Positions 9,522 to 19,643 of a stretch of DNA of 64,000 nt are shown one piece after another. Made by a program: the position numbers and the translations under genes. The notes under the pieces were generated by a model. That model was given only the letters and a program-made list of their open reading frames with translations. It was not told the origin of the DNA and made no database searches. Source of the stretch: Euborellia annulipes (Eukaryota > Arthropoda > Insecta > Dermaptera > Anisolabididae); assembly GCA_023213315.1 (NCBI GenBank), contig JAKCPI010001729.1, positions 34,951 through 98,950 of the forward strand, written 5' to 3'. Within the stretch, counting starts at the first letter, position 1, and each line of letters opens with the position of its first letter.

Positions 9522-10039
9522 ACTCCAAAGTCATATACCCAGCATCCAACCTAATTTAAATGTTTCCTTTGGGTGAAATCGATTTCAACATTTAATAACT
9601 CAAATAGTTATAGGAATTTAGGGACGAAAATACAGGAATTATAATCATTACTAATATATAAAGCGCTAGTCACTGACTCCCTGTATGTGCCTGTCAGGGC
9701 TCTGATTGGCCAGAGTAAAAGGAAGTGGAGTCAGAAAGGGAAATTTAAAATTTTTCAATTGCTGGCCGAAGGCGGGCTTGTTTTCCTATAATTCCTCTTT
9801 AAACAGAAGAATAATTGAAGCCACAAAACATTAGTTTCGAGATATTGACAAATTAAAGTTTGACTTAATTTATAATAACTTTCTTTATAAAAATGAACAC
9901 TTGTATGTCTTATAAAGCATATAGTAGAGAATGGAACATTAATTCGCCCTAGTTTAAGTTTTAAAAGCATTTATAATGAAGAAGAAAACTAAATTGAGCT
10001 TATGACTTTATTCACCGGAAAATGGCAATTTTTTTTGGC
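9522..10039. other. AT-rich spacer
   Basis: The first 35 bp (CAGCATCCAACCTAATTTAAA) are the flank shared with the other B3-family copies near 24565 and 61725. The rest has no recognised content. Confidence 0.35.
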
Positions 10040-10432
10040 TTAAGGTGCGTGTCTCAAAAAAGCCGTTAGAACACGATTCAGTACCGAGTTGCTCTAGGCG
10101 GCAAGAGATGGCGTTAGTTTTTCCCATGATTTTTCCATTTCAATTGAAAGATTCCAGCTTATTAATTAACGGTAAAAAATTAATTATTTTTTAACACAAT
10201 GATTATTAATTTAATTATCTATAAGATATAGAGCGGATTTTTTAAAAATATGTTTTATTTAATGCGATTAATCTAAAAAAAAAAATTTATTTCTTCGAAA
10301 ATCAAAAAAAGGGCTTCTATAAGTTGTAGATATTTTAAATAGCTTTAATTTAAAAAAAAATTTGAGGTCGATAGCTTCAGAATTATGGCCGCGGAATCTC
10401 CCAAAATTAGCACCCCGAGACGCGCACCTTAA
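10040..10432. mobile_element. TTAA-flanked MITE, copy P2
   Basis: TTAA at 10040-10043 and 10429-10432, left end GGTGCGTGTCTC, right end CGAGACGCGCACC. Sequence and length closely follow P1 at 7436, 2.6 kb away in the same orientation. Confidence 0.6.
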
Positions 10433-10543
10433 AAAATGATGTTTAAAAAAAAAAAAAATTAATGCTCCAAATGTAGATTTTATAGCTGGATAATCGTTAA
10501 TAGGTAAATAAAAGAATAGCAGCTAAAATTATTTCATTTATTG

Positions 10544-10598
10544 ACCCACTAGGCTGACGTTTCGGTCTTGGTCAAGACCATCCTCAGAGCTTGCGGGT
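10544..10598 (-). ncRNA. Hammerhead-like ribozyme motif HH5 (complete)
   Basis: On the minus strand an outer helix I (ACCCGC with GTGGGT) is followed by an internal loop and an inner GCT/AGC helix. Then come CTGAGGA (complement of 10581-10587), an extra T, a 7-bp GGTCTTG/CAAGACC stem, GAAAC and GTC. All core positions are intact. The two-part helix I with an internal loop is typical of type I hammerheads. Helix III is just ACGT, which could pair only between two copies. Confidence 0.68.
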
Positions 10599-10675
10599 TG
10601 TCAATATAAGCATACAAACAATAACACAATCATATATTCCATGAACATTCGGTTACAAATATTTAAAAATTGGTA

Positions 10676-10800
10676 TGCCCAAGGGGCTTGAAGTAGTTGG
10701 TAGCGTGCCTACCTTCTAGTACCGAACGTCTCGGGTTCGGACCCCAGGCAGTCCGATAATTTTATTTAAGGCATTTGGATACCTCAAATAGGAATTTCCC
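10676..10800 (+). repeat. tRNA-derived SINE, family S, copy S1 (head only)
   Basis: Contains the family head (GGGCTTGAAGTAGTTGGTAG), the B box GGGTTCGGACCCC and CAGGCAGTCCGATAATTTTA. The body stops after ATTTGGATACC, so it is 3' truncated or recombined. Confidence 0.65.
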
Positions 10801-11382
10801 GCCGCGCACTCTCTCGCGGGAATCTTAGGAACCCTTTCCTAATTTACACAACTTGGCACGCCACATCCATTTTCATGGCTCACCACTTATCATTAGCGAT
10901 GGAAAACGGGCAACGTTAAACTGGTCCCTCGACGCGATCTACCGCCTTGCTTGACCGCAACGATTTTGGTTTGACTGTTGCTTTATTCTCTCCGACAAAA
11001 ATGACTTCTCTCTTCAGTTGACCGAAATTAAATCCAAAATTCTCTCCACTAGCAAATAAAAATATCGAATTTCTAAGAAGATGTCAATTGTACATAGGTT
11101 TTTAAAGTGAAACTTTTATTTGATGGCCTCAAATTTTTTCGCTCTTCTATCAGCATGTCGTGTTACAAGGCCGTGACGCTACAAGCCATGACGACAAAAA
11201 TAGGAAGCGCTCCACCCTGCTAAAAACACCTGAAGGAAACTACTTTTAACCTACAAATAATAATATTACAACAGGTGTCATATCAATAATAGAAATAAAC
11301 AATTGACTTAGTATTATAACATGACGGAAAAAAAAAAATTCATTGTTAACTAAGCTGTATGTTTGCCTTTTTGAATGTTTAG
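10801..11382. other. Spacer, moderately GC-rich at first
   Basis: 10801-10990 is less AT-rich (CGCGCACTCTCTCGCGGGAA) and shows no repeat family or convincing exon. The remainder is AT-rich. Nothing further supported. Confidence 0.3.
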
Positions 11383-11425
11383 AGTCCTGATGAAGGGAGG
11401 CGTTGAGCCCCCCGAAACGTCGGCT
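11383..11425 (+). ncRNA. Hammerhead-like ribozyme motif HH6 (complete)
   Basis: AGTC pairs with GGCT as helix I. CTGATGA (11387-11393), one extra A, a seven-position stem (GGGAGGC/GCCCCCC, one mismatch) with a 5-base loop, GAAAC (11414-11418) and GTC (11419-11421) follow. The core matches the hammerhead consensus at every invariant position. Helix III is the self-complementary ACGT. Confidence 0.68.
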
Positions 11426-11697
11426 GTATAGTGGTATTAAAATTTGGCCTAAAAATACCTACAGCATTCTTATTTCTCATTCATCTATCTGTGCCAGGCT
11501 TTCCCAAATTTCAATTATAACAATATTTTATGAATACAAAATATACAAAATATAATAATAAAAAGAGGAAAGTTGAAATTTAATATATATGTCGAATTAT
11601 AAAAAAATAATTGTGAGATTTAATTATTCAATTTTTAAATTGATAAAATATAATTTTTAAAATTATTCAAATCTTCAATTGCTAAATAAATATTGTT

Positions 11698-11956
11698 GCC
11701 CTCGGGGCTTGGTATAGAGGTTAGCGTGCCTACCTCGTATACCAAACGTCGCGGGTTCGGACCCCAGGCAGTCCGATGATTTTATTTAAGCCAATTGGAT
11801 ACCAAATGGCTTAAATAAGAATGCCTGGACCCCTAATATGTATATTAATCTCTATAACGGTTATCGTCAAAGTCTTAAATGGCCTAAGTTGCCGAAAAGA
11901 CTGTGTGAAGTTGTGTGAGTGTGAATGAGAAAAAAAGTGTGAGTGTTTAAAAAAAT
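11698..11956 (+). repeat. tRNA-derived SINE, family S, copy S2, with 14-bp target duplication
   Basis: Perfect duplication AAATAAATATTGTT at 11684-11697 and 11957-11970. The head has an A-box-like TATAGAGGTTAGCGTG and B box GGGTTCGGACCCC. The body repeats ATTTGGATACC, and the tail is CTAAGTTGCCGAAAAGACTG, a GTGTGAGTG tract and an A-run. The clean duplication shows LINE-type retrotransposition. Confidence 0.85.
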
Positions 11957-11970
11957 AAATAAATATTGTT

Positions 11971-12912
11971 CTCAGGTTTTAACATGCCTCTATTGATTTC
12001 CCATTTTCCAATTATTAAGTTAAGATTAAAAACGCGATTTTAATACCCTTAATTTTCTGAAAATTTTCAGTTAAACGCCTACGATCCGAAAAAAAAAGTT
12101 TCACATGCATCGTGGTTTCATAAAACCACACAATGATTTTCTCTTCTGGAATTAAATTTTAAGGAAGGGAAACTAATACGTCCGCATTGCCAAATATTAA
12201 CATTTTATTGTCATATTTTCAAAAAAAAAATCGGAGGAGTGAGTGAGTTGATCTCTCAAATCCTGTTCGTCATCTCGAGGATCGCTCGCCTCTTGGGATT
12301 GAAGGGGCGGGGGGGGGAGGACTCAAGAGGGCCAACGCCCATTTACCGGGCTTTGTGAACTTAAATCTGTAAATGTAAATGTATATGAGACAGACAACCA
12401 TTAAAGCTACACCCACACGGTTGAGGCTGAGGTAATCGTTCTCTCCCTCCCCCCTCCCCCGTCCCCTCGTCCCCTCTCCTAACGCCCTGTCAGTTTTCTC
12501 TCTCTCTCTCTCTCACTTTTTCTTTTTGAATCTTTCACATGCCCACGCGATCTAACGAATGAAATCCACCTTTTTTTTTTTTATATATTAATATTCACCG
12601 GCAAATTAATACATGTCAGAAGAGGAGGAGATGACACCACCGAGAGGGAAGGGGTTCGTTTCCCTTGAGGGTCAGCAACCGACCTTTCGTCAAAGACCTG
12701 ACCTAACATTCACCTTTCTGCATTCAAGTTTAGAACAAGTGAAAAAAATAAATAAATAAAGTTTACCTTTTTTTTTTTATTTATTTATTCAGTTATATTT
12801 AAGTTTAATCCTTAAGGTAAGTGAGTTATTATTTTTTTTTTTATAGAATGTATGTAAAATTTTATTCAATATCCCTCCTTCATCTATTACGGAAAACGAC
12901 AGACCCGAGCTC
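11971..12912. other. Single-copy stretch with a GC-richer core
   Basis: 12240-12730 is clearly less AT-rich than its surroundings, with purine and pyrimidine blocks (GGGGCGGGGGGGGAGG, CCCTCCCCCCTCCCCC) and a CT microsatellite at 12497-12514. No exon or family could be identified. It could be regulatory. Confidence 0.3.
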
Positions 12913-13069
12913 TTAAGGGGGAGTAGGAGGGGCCGTACTTAAAAAAAACTATAATTTTTCAATGCGGTTTTTTTTTTAATGAATTAAATTTATAAGGGAT
13001 TAATAAGATTTAAACTTTCGACCGTTGGTTCTCGTTGAAACATTTTGTAAATTAAAATTAAATACACAA

Positions 13070-13243
13070 ATTAAACACTAGGTTATTTGTTTCAAAGGTT
13101 TTATTAATTGATACGTATTTCGACCATTCCTTGTATTAGAATGTAATCACTTCTGATGATGTCAAGGAATTGTCGAAATACGTATCAAGTGTTAATTTTT
13201 AATTAATCAAACCTTTGAAACAAATAACCTAGTGTTTAATTTT
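13070..13243. repeat. Foldback element B4
   Basis: Arms TTAAACACTAGGTTATTTGT (from 13070) and its complement near 13243 enclose a hammerhead-like motif (HH7). A related motif without the full arms is at 41003-41042. Confidence 0.7.
13146..13193 (+). ncRNA. Hammerhead-like ribozyme motif HH7 (complete, longer helix III)
   Basis: CACTT (13148-13152) pairs with AAGTG (13187-13191) as helix I. CTGATGA (13153-13159) and GAAA (13175-13178) are intact. The bases between GAAA and the cleavage triplet read TACGTA, so with A15.1 and U16.1 the helix III segment is ATACGTAT, fully self-complementary. Stem II is the weakest part (CAA/TTG). Cleavage would follow ATC. Confidence 0.6.
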
Positions 13244-13365
13244 AATTTATAAGGGATTATTGGGACAGAAAGTTATAATTTTTTTAATGACTTATTAAAA
13301 AATTATGGAAATTAATTTTTTTTGTTATGAAGCAAATACAGAAAAACAAACTGTTAATTTAAAAG

Positions 13366-13637
13366 GCCCTCGGGGCTTGGTGTAGGGGTTAGCGTGCTAA
13401 CCTCGTATACCAAAAGTCGCGGGTTCGGACCCCAGGCAGTCCGATGATTTTATTTAATCCATTTGGATACCAGATGGCTTAAATAAGAATGCCTGGACCC
13501 CAATATAGATAAATTCATAAATATCGGTTATCGTTTAAAGTCTTAAATGGCCTAAGTTGCCGAAAAGACTGTGTGAAGGTGTGAGTGTGAGTGTGAATGA
13601 GAAAAAAAGTGTGAGTGTTTAAAAAAATAATAATAAT
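13366..13637 (+). repeat. tRNA-derived SINE, family S, copy S3
   Basis: Complete head-body-tail structure as in S2, with TAATTTAAA just before (13355-13363) and just after (13638-13646) the insertion. It sits inside family C copy C3. Confidence 0.8.
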
Positions 13638-13863
13638 AATTTAAATTTTTTTTTTTTTTTTATTTAAAGATGAATTTGTTGTTAATATTAATCACATATT
13701 AATTAAGAAAATTTTAAAATAAGTTTAGTAGATATATTTAAAAATTATGTGACAAATAGTTCTGCACTCTTGCAAAAAATGGCAGGCTAGTCTAACAGGC
13801 GGTTTTATCAGATCCTCTATTAGCCTATAGGCCTATATATTTTTATGCTTTTATGAAATGATA

Positions 13864-13965
13864 GCACTCGGGCCGTGGTGTAGAGGTTAGCGTACTGGCT
13901 TTTTATACCAAGGGTAGCGGATTCGGATCCCAGGCAGTCGGATGATTTTATTTAAATAATTCCTA
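13864..13965 (+). repeat. tRNA-derived SINE, family S, copy S4 (head only)
   Basis: GTGGTGTAGAGGTTAGCG (A box) and GGATTCGGATCCC (B box), then CAGGCAGTCGGATGATTTTA. The tail is missing. The next recognisable sequence is family A copy A2. Confidence 0.6.
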
Positions 13966-13994
13966 TATTTATTAATTCATATGCCCGAAAAAAG

Positions 13995-14357
13995 TAGATG
14001 GATACACACGTTTTGAGGTCCCCTGAATTCAAAAAAATGGTTTTCGCGACATGTCTGTCTGTGCGTGAGTCTGTGTTCATTTTAAAGCATGAAGGAATTG
14101 AGTTACGAGGTTGAAATTTTTTATTTAAGTTTCGCACCTCCCTGGAGCGTGAAAATAAGCTTTTAAACAAAATCGCCTAAAGAGTACTAGTACTTTACTG
14201 ATATAATTTTTCACTTTTTTTCGATTTTCTCAAAATTGGCTCCAACAATTTTGATTAAAATTCAAAAATCAATTATTTTTTTAGATGCTCTTTAAAATGT
14301 ATATTCTCATTTTGCCATTGAAATCTTGTGAAGACCACTTTACGCTTGTTTTCAAAT
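13995..14357 (+). repeat. Family A repeat, copy A2 (both ends truncated)
   Basis: Runs from the ACGTTTTGAGGTCCCCTGAA block to GAAGACCACTTTACGCTTG. Both terminal hairpins are missing. A short minus-strand frame across it is not a gene. Confidence 0.7.
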
Positions 14358-14825
14358 GAAGTCATGTCCTATTAGGCTATTTTTCTTCCTCCCTGGGTGC
14401 ACCCCCCCCCTGGTTCTGCCATTGATGTTATCTTCCCCGTTCCCTTATGTATAGGCAACAGGCACTCTCTTTGTCAGCCGATCTAATGGGAAAGATGATA
14501 GATATGCCCTGAGACAAATCGAGTTGAACAGCTGGAATAGACAATTTCTTTTTTGAAATTTTTGGCAGTGTTTAATTTTCCATATCGAATTCGGGCCGCT
14601 CGAGAGGTTAAATAAGATATCTCCGAAATTAAATAGGGTGAACAAAAGAAAAAAAAAAAACCTATTTCAAATGCAAATTCATATTTGTAATGCTTTAATA
14701 AACAAATTTCATAATTAAATTTGTAAGATATTATCTTTTAATGGCCTTTAACCAACCATTACTAATTCTTTACTCAAGATTTTATCTTGGGGTTATTTTC
14801 GACATTTGAGGTATCAAATGTGTCT
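14358..14825. other. Spacer
   Basis: A C-run at 14401-14410 in CTCCCTGGGTGCACC context may be a MITE end. No gene recognised. Confidence 0.3.
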
Positions 14826-14828
14826 TAA

Positions 14829-15453
14829 GGGCCGGTTGCTTCACTTATAAATAACTAGCTATCCCTAGGCTATGACCTTCAGTTCTAATCATATGATTAA
14901 ATTGGAGCCCAGTTAGCCAAGACCCAGAGTTCAGTATAAAGCTTAACTAAGAGGTGAAATTAGAAATACAAGCCTTGTCTATTTATTATTATTTTTTTTT
15001 TTTTGGAAATTTTTTAATTTATGTTGAAAAATGACCCGAGTAAAGATGATTAAAAATCATCGAGGAATCCACACGTCCGCAGCAGGTCTACATAGGGAAC
15101 ATTTAGGGACACAGAGGGATACACACGCCCGCACCAGGGACACATATTTTTCTTCTGGTCCCTTTCGATCTATTGTGTGTGTCCCTGGTGCGGGCGTGTG
15201 TATCCCTCTGTGTCCCTAAAGGTTCCCTATGCAGACCTGCTGCGGACGTGTGGATTCCTTGATCATTTTTAATAATTTTAATAAATGATGACTTTATTAA
15301 GTTGCTAACTTCACAAAACTTTCCTTACATCTCAGATAACTAATTATATGTGAAAAACTTCATTTTCAACTTGAAGGTTAAGCGTGTTCTTATTTATGGT
15401 TTGCTATCGGCGGGTTAAGTTTTCTAGTTGATTAGAACTGAAGCAATAGGCCC
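14829..15453. mobile_element. PIF/Harbinger-like element E2
   Basis: Left end GGGCCGGTTGCTTCA and right end TGAAGCAATAGGCCC, flanked by TAA (14826-14828 and 15454-15456). It shares ends with E1 at 1143. Its centre is a 227-bp foldback (15050-15276). Confidence 0.6.
15050..15276. repeat. GC-rich foldback inside E2
   Basis: Arms of about 100 bp (15050-15152 and 15178-15276) with few mismatches, separated by about 25 bases. They contain ACACGTCCGCAGCAGGTCTA and CACACGCCCGCACCAGGGAC. The base composition is unlike the AT-rich element around it. It could be an inserted foldback or a hairpin belonging to E2. No function is evident. Confidence 0.65.
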
Positions 15454-15476
15454 TAAGAATAGAAACATCCGGGCCA

Positions 15477-15921
15477 TCTTTCCTATGAACTACAAGAGTA
15501 AAGTGTGATTCAAACAATTTTGAGAGCAAAATGAGAATAGACATTTGAAAGAGCATCTAAAAAATAATTGATTTTTGAAATTTAATCAAATCAGAACCGT
15601 TAGAGCGAATTTTGAGAAAATCGAAAAAAAAAAAAACTGAAAAAGTACATCAGTAAAGTACTTTTTGGCGGATCTTGATTAAAAGCTTATTTTCACACTC
15701 CCGGGGGTTAAATTTAAAATTTCAGCCTCATAGCTCAATTCCTTCATGCTTAAAATTCAACACACACCCCCACCCACAGACAGACCATGTCGCGAAAACC
15801 ACTTTTTTGGATTCATGGGACCTCAAAACGTGAAGATCCATCAAAATCTCGACATCGAATTTTTGACATGAATCCAATACTTTCTCTCTATATATTACAT
15901 ATATAGAAGTAAGAGAAAGTA
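15477..15921 (-). repeat. Family A repeat, copy A3
   Basis: Inverted copy ending in the intact left terminus (TAAGAGAAAGTA at 15910-15921). The long-hairpin end is missing. Confidence 0.7.
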
Positions 15922-16533
15922 ACAATTTATTGTAATTGTCGCGCGTTCCCTGTACAAGCGTTGAAGTCGCCAGTGAGCGAGGGAACGGGAAGGGCTAGCT
16001 GTCTGTCTGCTCAACTATTATTAGCTTGCAGGAAGCCAGTTGGCTGGCAACCTTGATATTGCAAAATTCTTTTGGCCAAACGGAAAAAGAGAAAAGAGCT
16101 TAGGGGCAAATTGGACGACTCAGGTAGAAAGAATTCTTTCAAAATAAAACTAAATAGAAAAAAAACTTATTAGAGATTAGACAAAATAAAAATAAAAACA
16201 ATAGCTTATGAATCATTAATCATAATCGCTTTCACCGTTGAAACGTTCCTTCTCATATTTATTCTTTAACTAGGTGTATGAAACAATTAATTTTTATTAT
16301 CTTTGAGTTCTCGGTCCCACGCTCCCGAGCCCGCATCCTTTTTTTTAGATAGGCGCTCGGTCCATAGCAACTAAACAATTTTAGAATCTTAATTTTTCAA
16401 TTAATCAAAAAGTTTTAAAATTTTTATAGACTAGTGTTTTTCAAACTTTCAGTATATGGGTAGCCCTATACAAATAATACACTCGGTTATTTAAAGATTA
16501 AAACTTATTTCACTCTTAGAAGAAATTTAACAA
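15922..16533. other. Single-copy stretch
   Basis: 15935-16080 is less AT-rich (GTCGCGCGTTCCCTGTACAA) without a recognised feature. AGTGTTTTTCAAACTTTC near 16433 resembles a hAT-type MITE end with no partner. Confidence 0.3.
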
Positions 16534-16876
16534 CAGATGATTTATTTAAAATTCATCTGTCAAATTAGTTCAGCATTCTTGCAATAGATGGCAGGCTAGT
16601 CTAACCGACGATATAGTATTAGACCTATATCTGGCCTATATTTATATATTTTTATGCTTTTATAAAAGATACATAATATATAATAACATTTATAAAGTAT
16701 TTATTGTTAAAAGATCAATAAAAATCAACCAAATGCATTAAATATTATTAGCTACCATTCTGACATCTCTTGGCAAATTTTTGAATTACTTGATTTTTGG
16801 GCATACTTTTTATGACACACAACGCCATCTTAGCGGGAAAAACATGCGTAACCACTTCGCTCCCGTAGCCCCTTAA
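16534..16876 (+). mobile_element. Family C MITE, copy C4 (5' truncated)
   Basis: Very similar to 6490-6825. Ends CCGTAGCCCCTTAA at 16876. The 5' third is missing. Confidence 0.6.
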
Positions 16877-17520
16877 AATGTATATAAATAGTTAAATTTT
16901 CAATTGATTAAGTACGTCGCTAATTTTACTTTTCTAAAATAAGGAATATGACAAGATCAAAAAGAGTACTGTTTCCAATTAAATTAAATTTTGCAAGAAA
17001 AACGAGTAAGAGATTTGTACTTAACTACTCCAAGGGTCATAATTATCCGAGGTGACATCGAATCTTAGTTAGTTAGTACAAAAGAGGAAATTTCCACATC
17101 GAAATGTAAGGCTGCGCCGGGGGGAAAGAGGAGCCAACCTTTATTTGAGAAGACATTATTTGGTGAGGCTTTGGAGCAGAGAGAAAAACCAGCCCGGTAG
17201 AGGGGGGGGAGGGGGAGGGTGCAACCTGACCATCCTCCTTGTGACTAACAAGACCAACAATCCACCGCAAGAAAAACTTTTTTTTTCTTTTAATCAACTC
17301 TTTCTTATTAAATGAAAAAAATTGTTAAAAAATTTTATTTTAAATTTGATAATTTTTAAATGAAATTTCTCTTTTTCAAAAAGAATGTTTTCTTTTTAAA
17401 CTTTTGGGGCAAAGCGGGGGTTCTAAACGAACTCTTCCAATAACAAGGTTTGATTTATGAACGAGAAGGAAGAAGCAAAATGGACAAGGGGCTAATCCAC
17501 ACTCCCTAAAAGAATATTTT
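16877..17520. other. Single-copy stretch with GC-richer patch
   Basis: 17095-17265 stands out from its AT-rich flanks (GGCTGCGCCGGGGGGAAAGA) and has no repeat partner in the window. It might be a regulatory patch or an exon, but no frame is persuasive. Confidence 0.3.
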
Positions 17521-17534
17521 TACTTTATCTTACC

Positions 17535-17576
<42 letters not shown>

Positions 17577-18219
17577 TAAATATATATATAGAGAGAGAGA
17601 AAGTATTGGATTCATGTCAAAAATTCGATGTCGAGATTTTGATGGATCTTCACGTTTTGAGGTCCCCTGAATCCAAAAAAGTGGTTTTCGCGACATGGTC
17701 TGTCTGTGTGTGTGTGTGTCTGTGTGTGTTCAATTTTAAGCATGAAGGAATTGAGCTATGAGGTTGAAATTTTATATTTAAGTTAAACACCCCCCGGGAC
17801 CGGAAAAATAAGCTTTTAATCAAAATCGGCCAGAGAGTACTAGTACTTTACTGATGCACTTTTTCAGTTTTTTTCGATTTTCTCAAAATTTGCTCCAACG
17901 ATTTTTTTTTAAATTCAAAAATCAATTATTTTTTAGATGCTCTTTAAAATGTATATTCTCATTTTGCGATTGAAATCTTCTGAAGACCACTTTACTCTTG
18001 TATTTCATAGGGAAGATAGGAAAAATGGTTGCCATGGTAACAAAATATAAATATTTTCCCATACTTATAAATTTTACATCTGAATTCATATCTTCCGTAC
18101 TGTCGGGAACTAAATATATTTCGACACGAAAAATCTGGTGTGACAAGCACAGAACACAACTTTCGATTACCGAAGGTAAGAGAAAGTTGTGTGCTGTGCG
18201 CCATCACACCAGATTTTTT
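17521..18219 (+). repeat. Family A repeat, copy A4 (full length)
   Basis: Left terminus at 17521 with an expanded TA tract (about 17537-17590), GT/GTCT core at 17700-17730, right hairpin 18125-18219. Short frames on both strands here follow the hairpin and are not genes. Confidence 0.8.
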
Positions 18220-18390
18220 ATTTTTCACGTTTTTATAAGCCACCTTTTTTAAAATCAGATCAATTCACTGCTTTCCAAATTAAAATATAGAGTTTATAGA
18301 ATTGCAGGGGGGAAAGTCAATTTAAAGACAACTCAATAGACAGACCTCCGTAAATGGTTGCCTACGCGTAAGGCTCTAAAGGCAGGTAGA

Positions 18391-18423
18391 CCCTGGGTGG
18401 GGATTTAATTGTGGCGCTCACTG
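18391..18423. mobile_element. Right end of a Tc1/mariner-type MITE
   Basis: Carries TTAATTGTGGCGCTCACTG, the right terminus of the M4 family at 57062-57268. The left part cannot be found. It abuts family A copy A5. Confidence 0.5.
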
Positions 18424-18765
18424 TACAAGAGTAGAGCTTGTTTCCAAAAGATTTCAAGGGCAAAATGAGAATATACATTTTAAAGGGCATCTAAAAAATA
18501 AATGATTTTTGAATTTTAATCAAAATCGTTGGAGCGAATTTTGAGAAAAAACTGAAAAAGTGCATCAGTAAAGTACTAGTACTCTTGGGCCGATTTTGTT
18601 CAAAAGATTCGAGTCACGCCCCAGACGCCTAACTTATTATATAAAATTTCTTTTCGTTCTTGAGTTATTTTGTTCACAGACACAAAGACAGAGAGACATG
18701 TTGCAAAAACCACTTTTTGAACTCGAGGGACCTCAATATATTACATATATAGGTAAGAGAAAGTA
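18424..18765 (-). repeat. Family A repeat, copy A5 (internally deleted)
   Basis: Inverted. Lacks the long hairpin and part of the core. Ends in TAAGAGAAAGTA at 18765. Confidence 0.65.
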
Positions 18766-18889
18766 ATAACCACTTGATAGTTAATTTAACAAGATATCAA
18801 TATACTAAAAACTTATATACTCGCAGAAAACAGGCTGATTTGAATACTTTATATATAGACAGAAAAATAATTGGGAATGATGGTGTAAA

Positions 18890-19010
18890 TATTTGTTAGT
18901 GAGGGAAGGAAGAAGAAAAGGAATGGAGCAGCAGCAACAGCAGCACCCTAGTCGGTTGCAAGAAGAAGCGAGGTAAAGGCGGGCAATAGACGATGGCGCA
19001 GGTAAGAGAG

Positions 19011-19046
<36 letters not shown>

Positions 19047-19283
19047 AAGGTGCGTTGGACCGGCCGGTCGGCTGGCCGGCCGCCCCCACCAGCCATCCAG
19101 TCAGCCCACCACCCCACCAAGGTATTATACGACGATGTAGGGTGGGGGGAGACGGAGCCGAGTGGGCGACGGCTTTCTCCCCGGCTCCGCTCAATCCGAG
19201 TTCGACCCTTCTGCCGACAACCACCTGAACTACCTGAACACCTGAGGGACATCAGCACCTCACTTCGCAGGTAAGCCCTGCGC

Positions 19284-19322
<39 letters not shown>

Positions 19323-19330
19323 TCTTTCTT
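18890..19330 (+). promoter_or_regulatory. GC-rich single-copy island, candidate promoter or first exon
   Basis: The most GC-rich part of the window. A (GA)n tract at 19012-19040 and a (CT)n tract at 19288-19316 flank a core of about 240 bp in inverted orientation. Two sites resemble splice donors on the + strand: GATGGCGCAG|GTAAGAG near 19002 and CACTTCGCAG|GTAAGCC near 19270. Together these fit a 5' UTR or first exon of a gene transcribed rightward, with its coding exons beyond the window. No conserved protein is seen, and the long frames here are driven by the GA/CT repeats. Confidence 0.35.
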
Positions 19331-19640
19331 TTGCACACACGCACGTGATCTTTCACCAAAAAAGTCAACATTTATTTATTTTTTATTTAAATCCACCCCT
19401 ATTTTGTGGGGTCAAGTGATTTGATCATCCGATTTGTGATTTGGGTTGGTGGATTTAGATTCGACATCCTTTCACGTCTTAGAGATTAGGACAAAAAAAG
19501 AATTATGACGCCATTTTTCTCGTTCCGGTATCAACGCAATTTGTTCTCAATCAATTTTCGCATTATTTATTTAATCGTGTTCTTGTTTATAGGGCAACAA
19601 AATTCTTAAGTAAGTCTATTTCTGCAGCCAAATTTTATTT
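19331..19640. other. AT-rich spacer
   Basis: Nothing recognised. It would be intronic if the island at 18890-19330 is a first exon. Confidence 0.3.
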
Positions 19641-19643
19641 CAA

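Larger units (their letters stand above)
12913..13862 (+). mobile_element. Family C MITE, copy C3, invaded twice
   Basis: Starts TTAAGGGGGAGTAGGAGGGG and continues through the C body to AGTTCTGCACTCTTGC and TGGCAGGCTAGTCTAAC near 13800. It is interrupted by foldback B4 (13070-13243) and SINE S3 (13366-13637), both younger than C3. The 3' end is missing. Confidence 0.6.

Noticed and set aside
18805..19336. Three overlapping frames of 93-146 codons
   Set aside because: They exist because the GA/CT tracts encode repetitive RE/SL runs. No domain or conserved peptide, and both strands are open at once.
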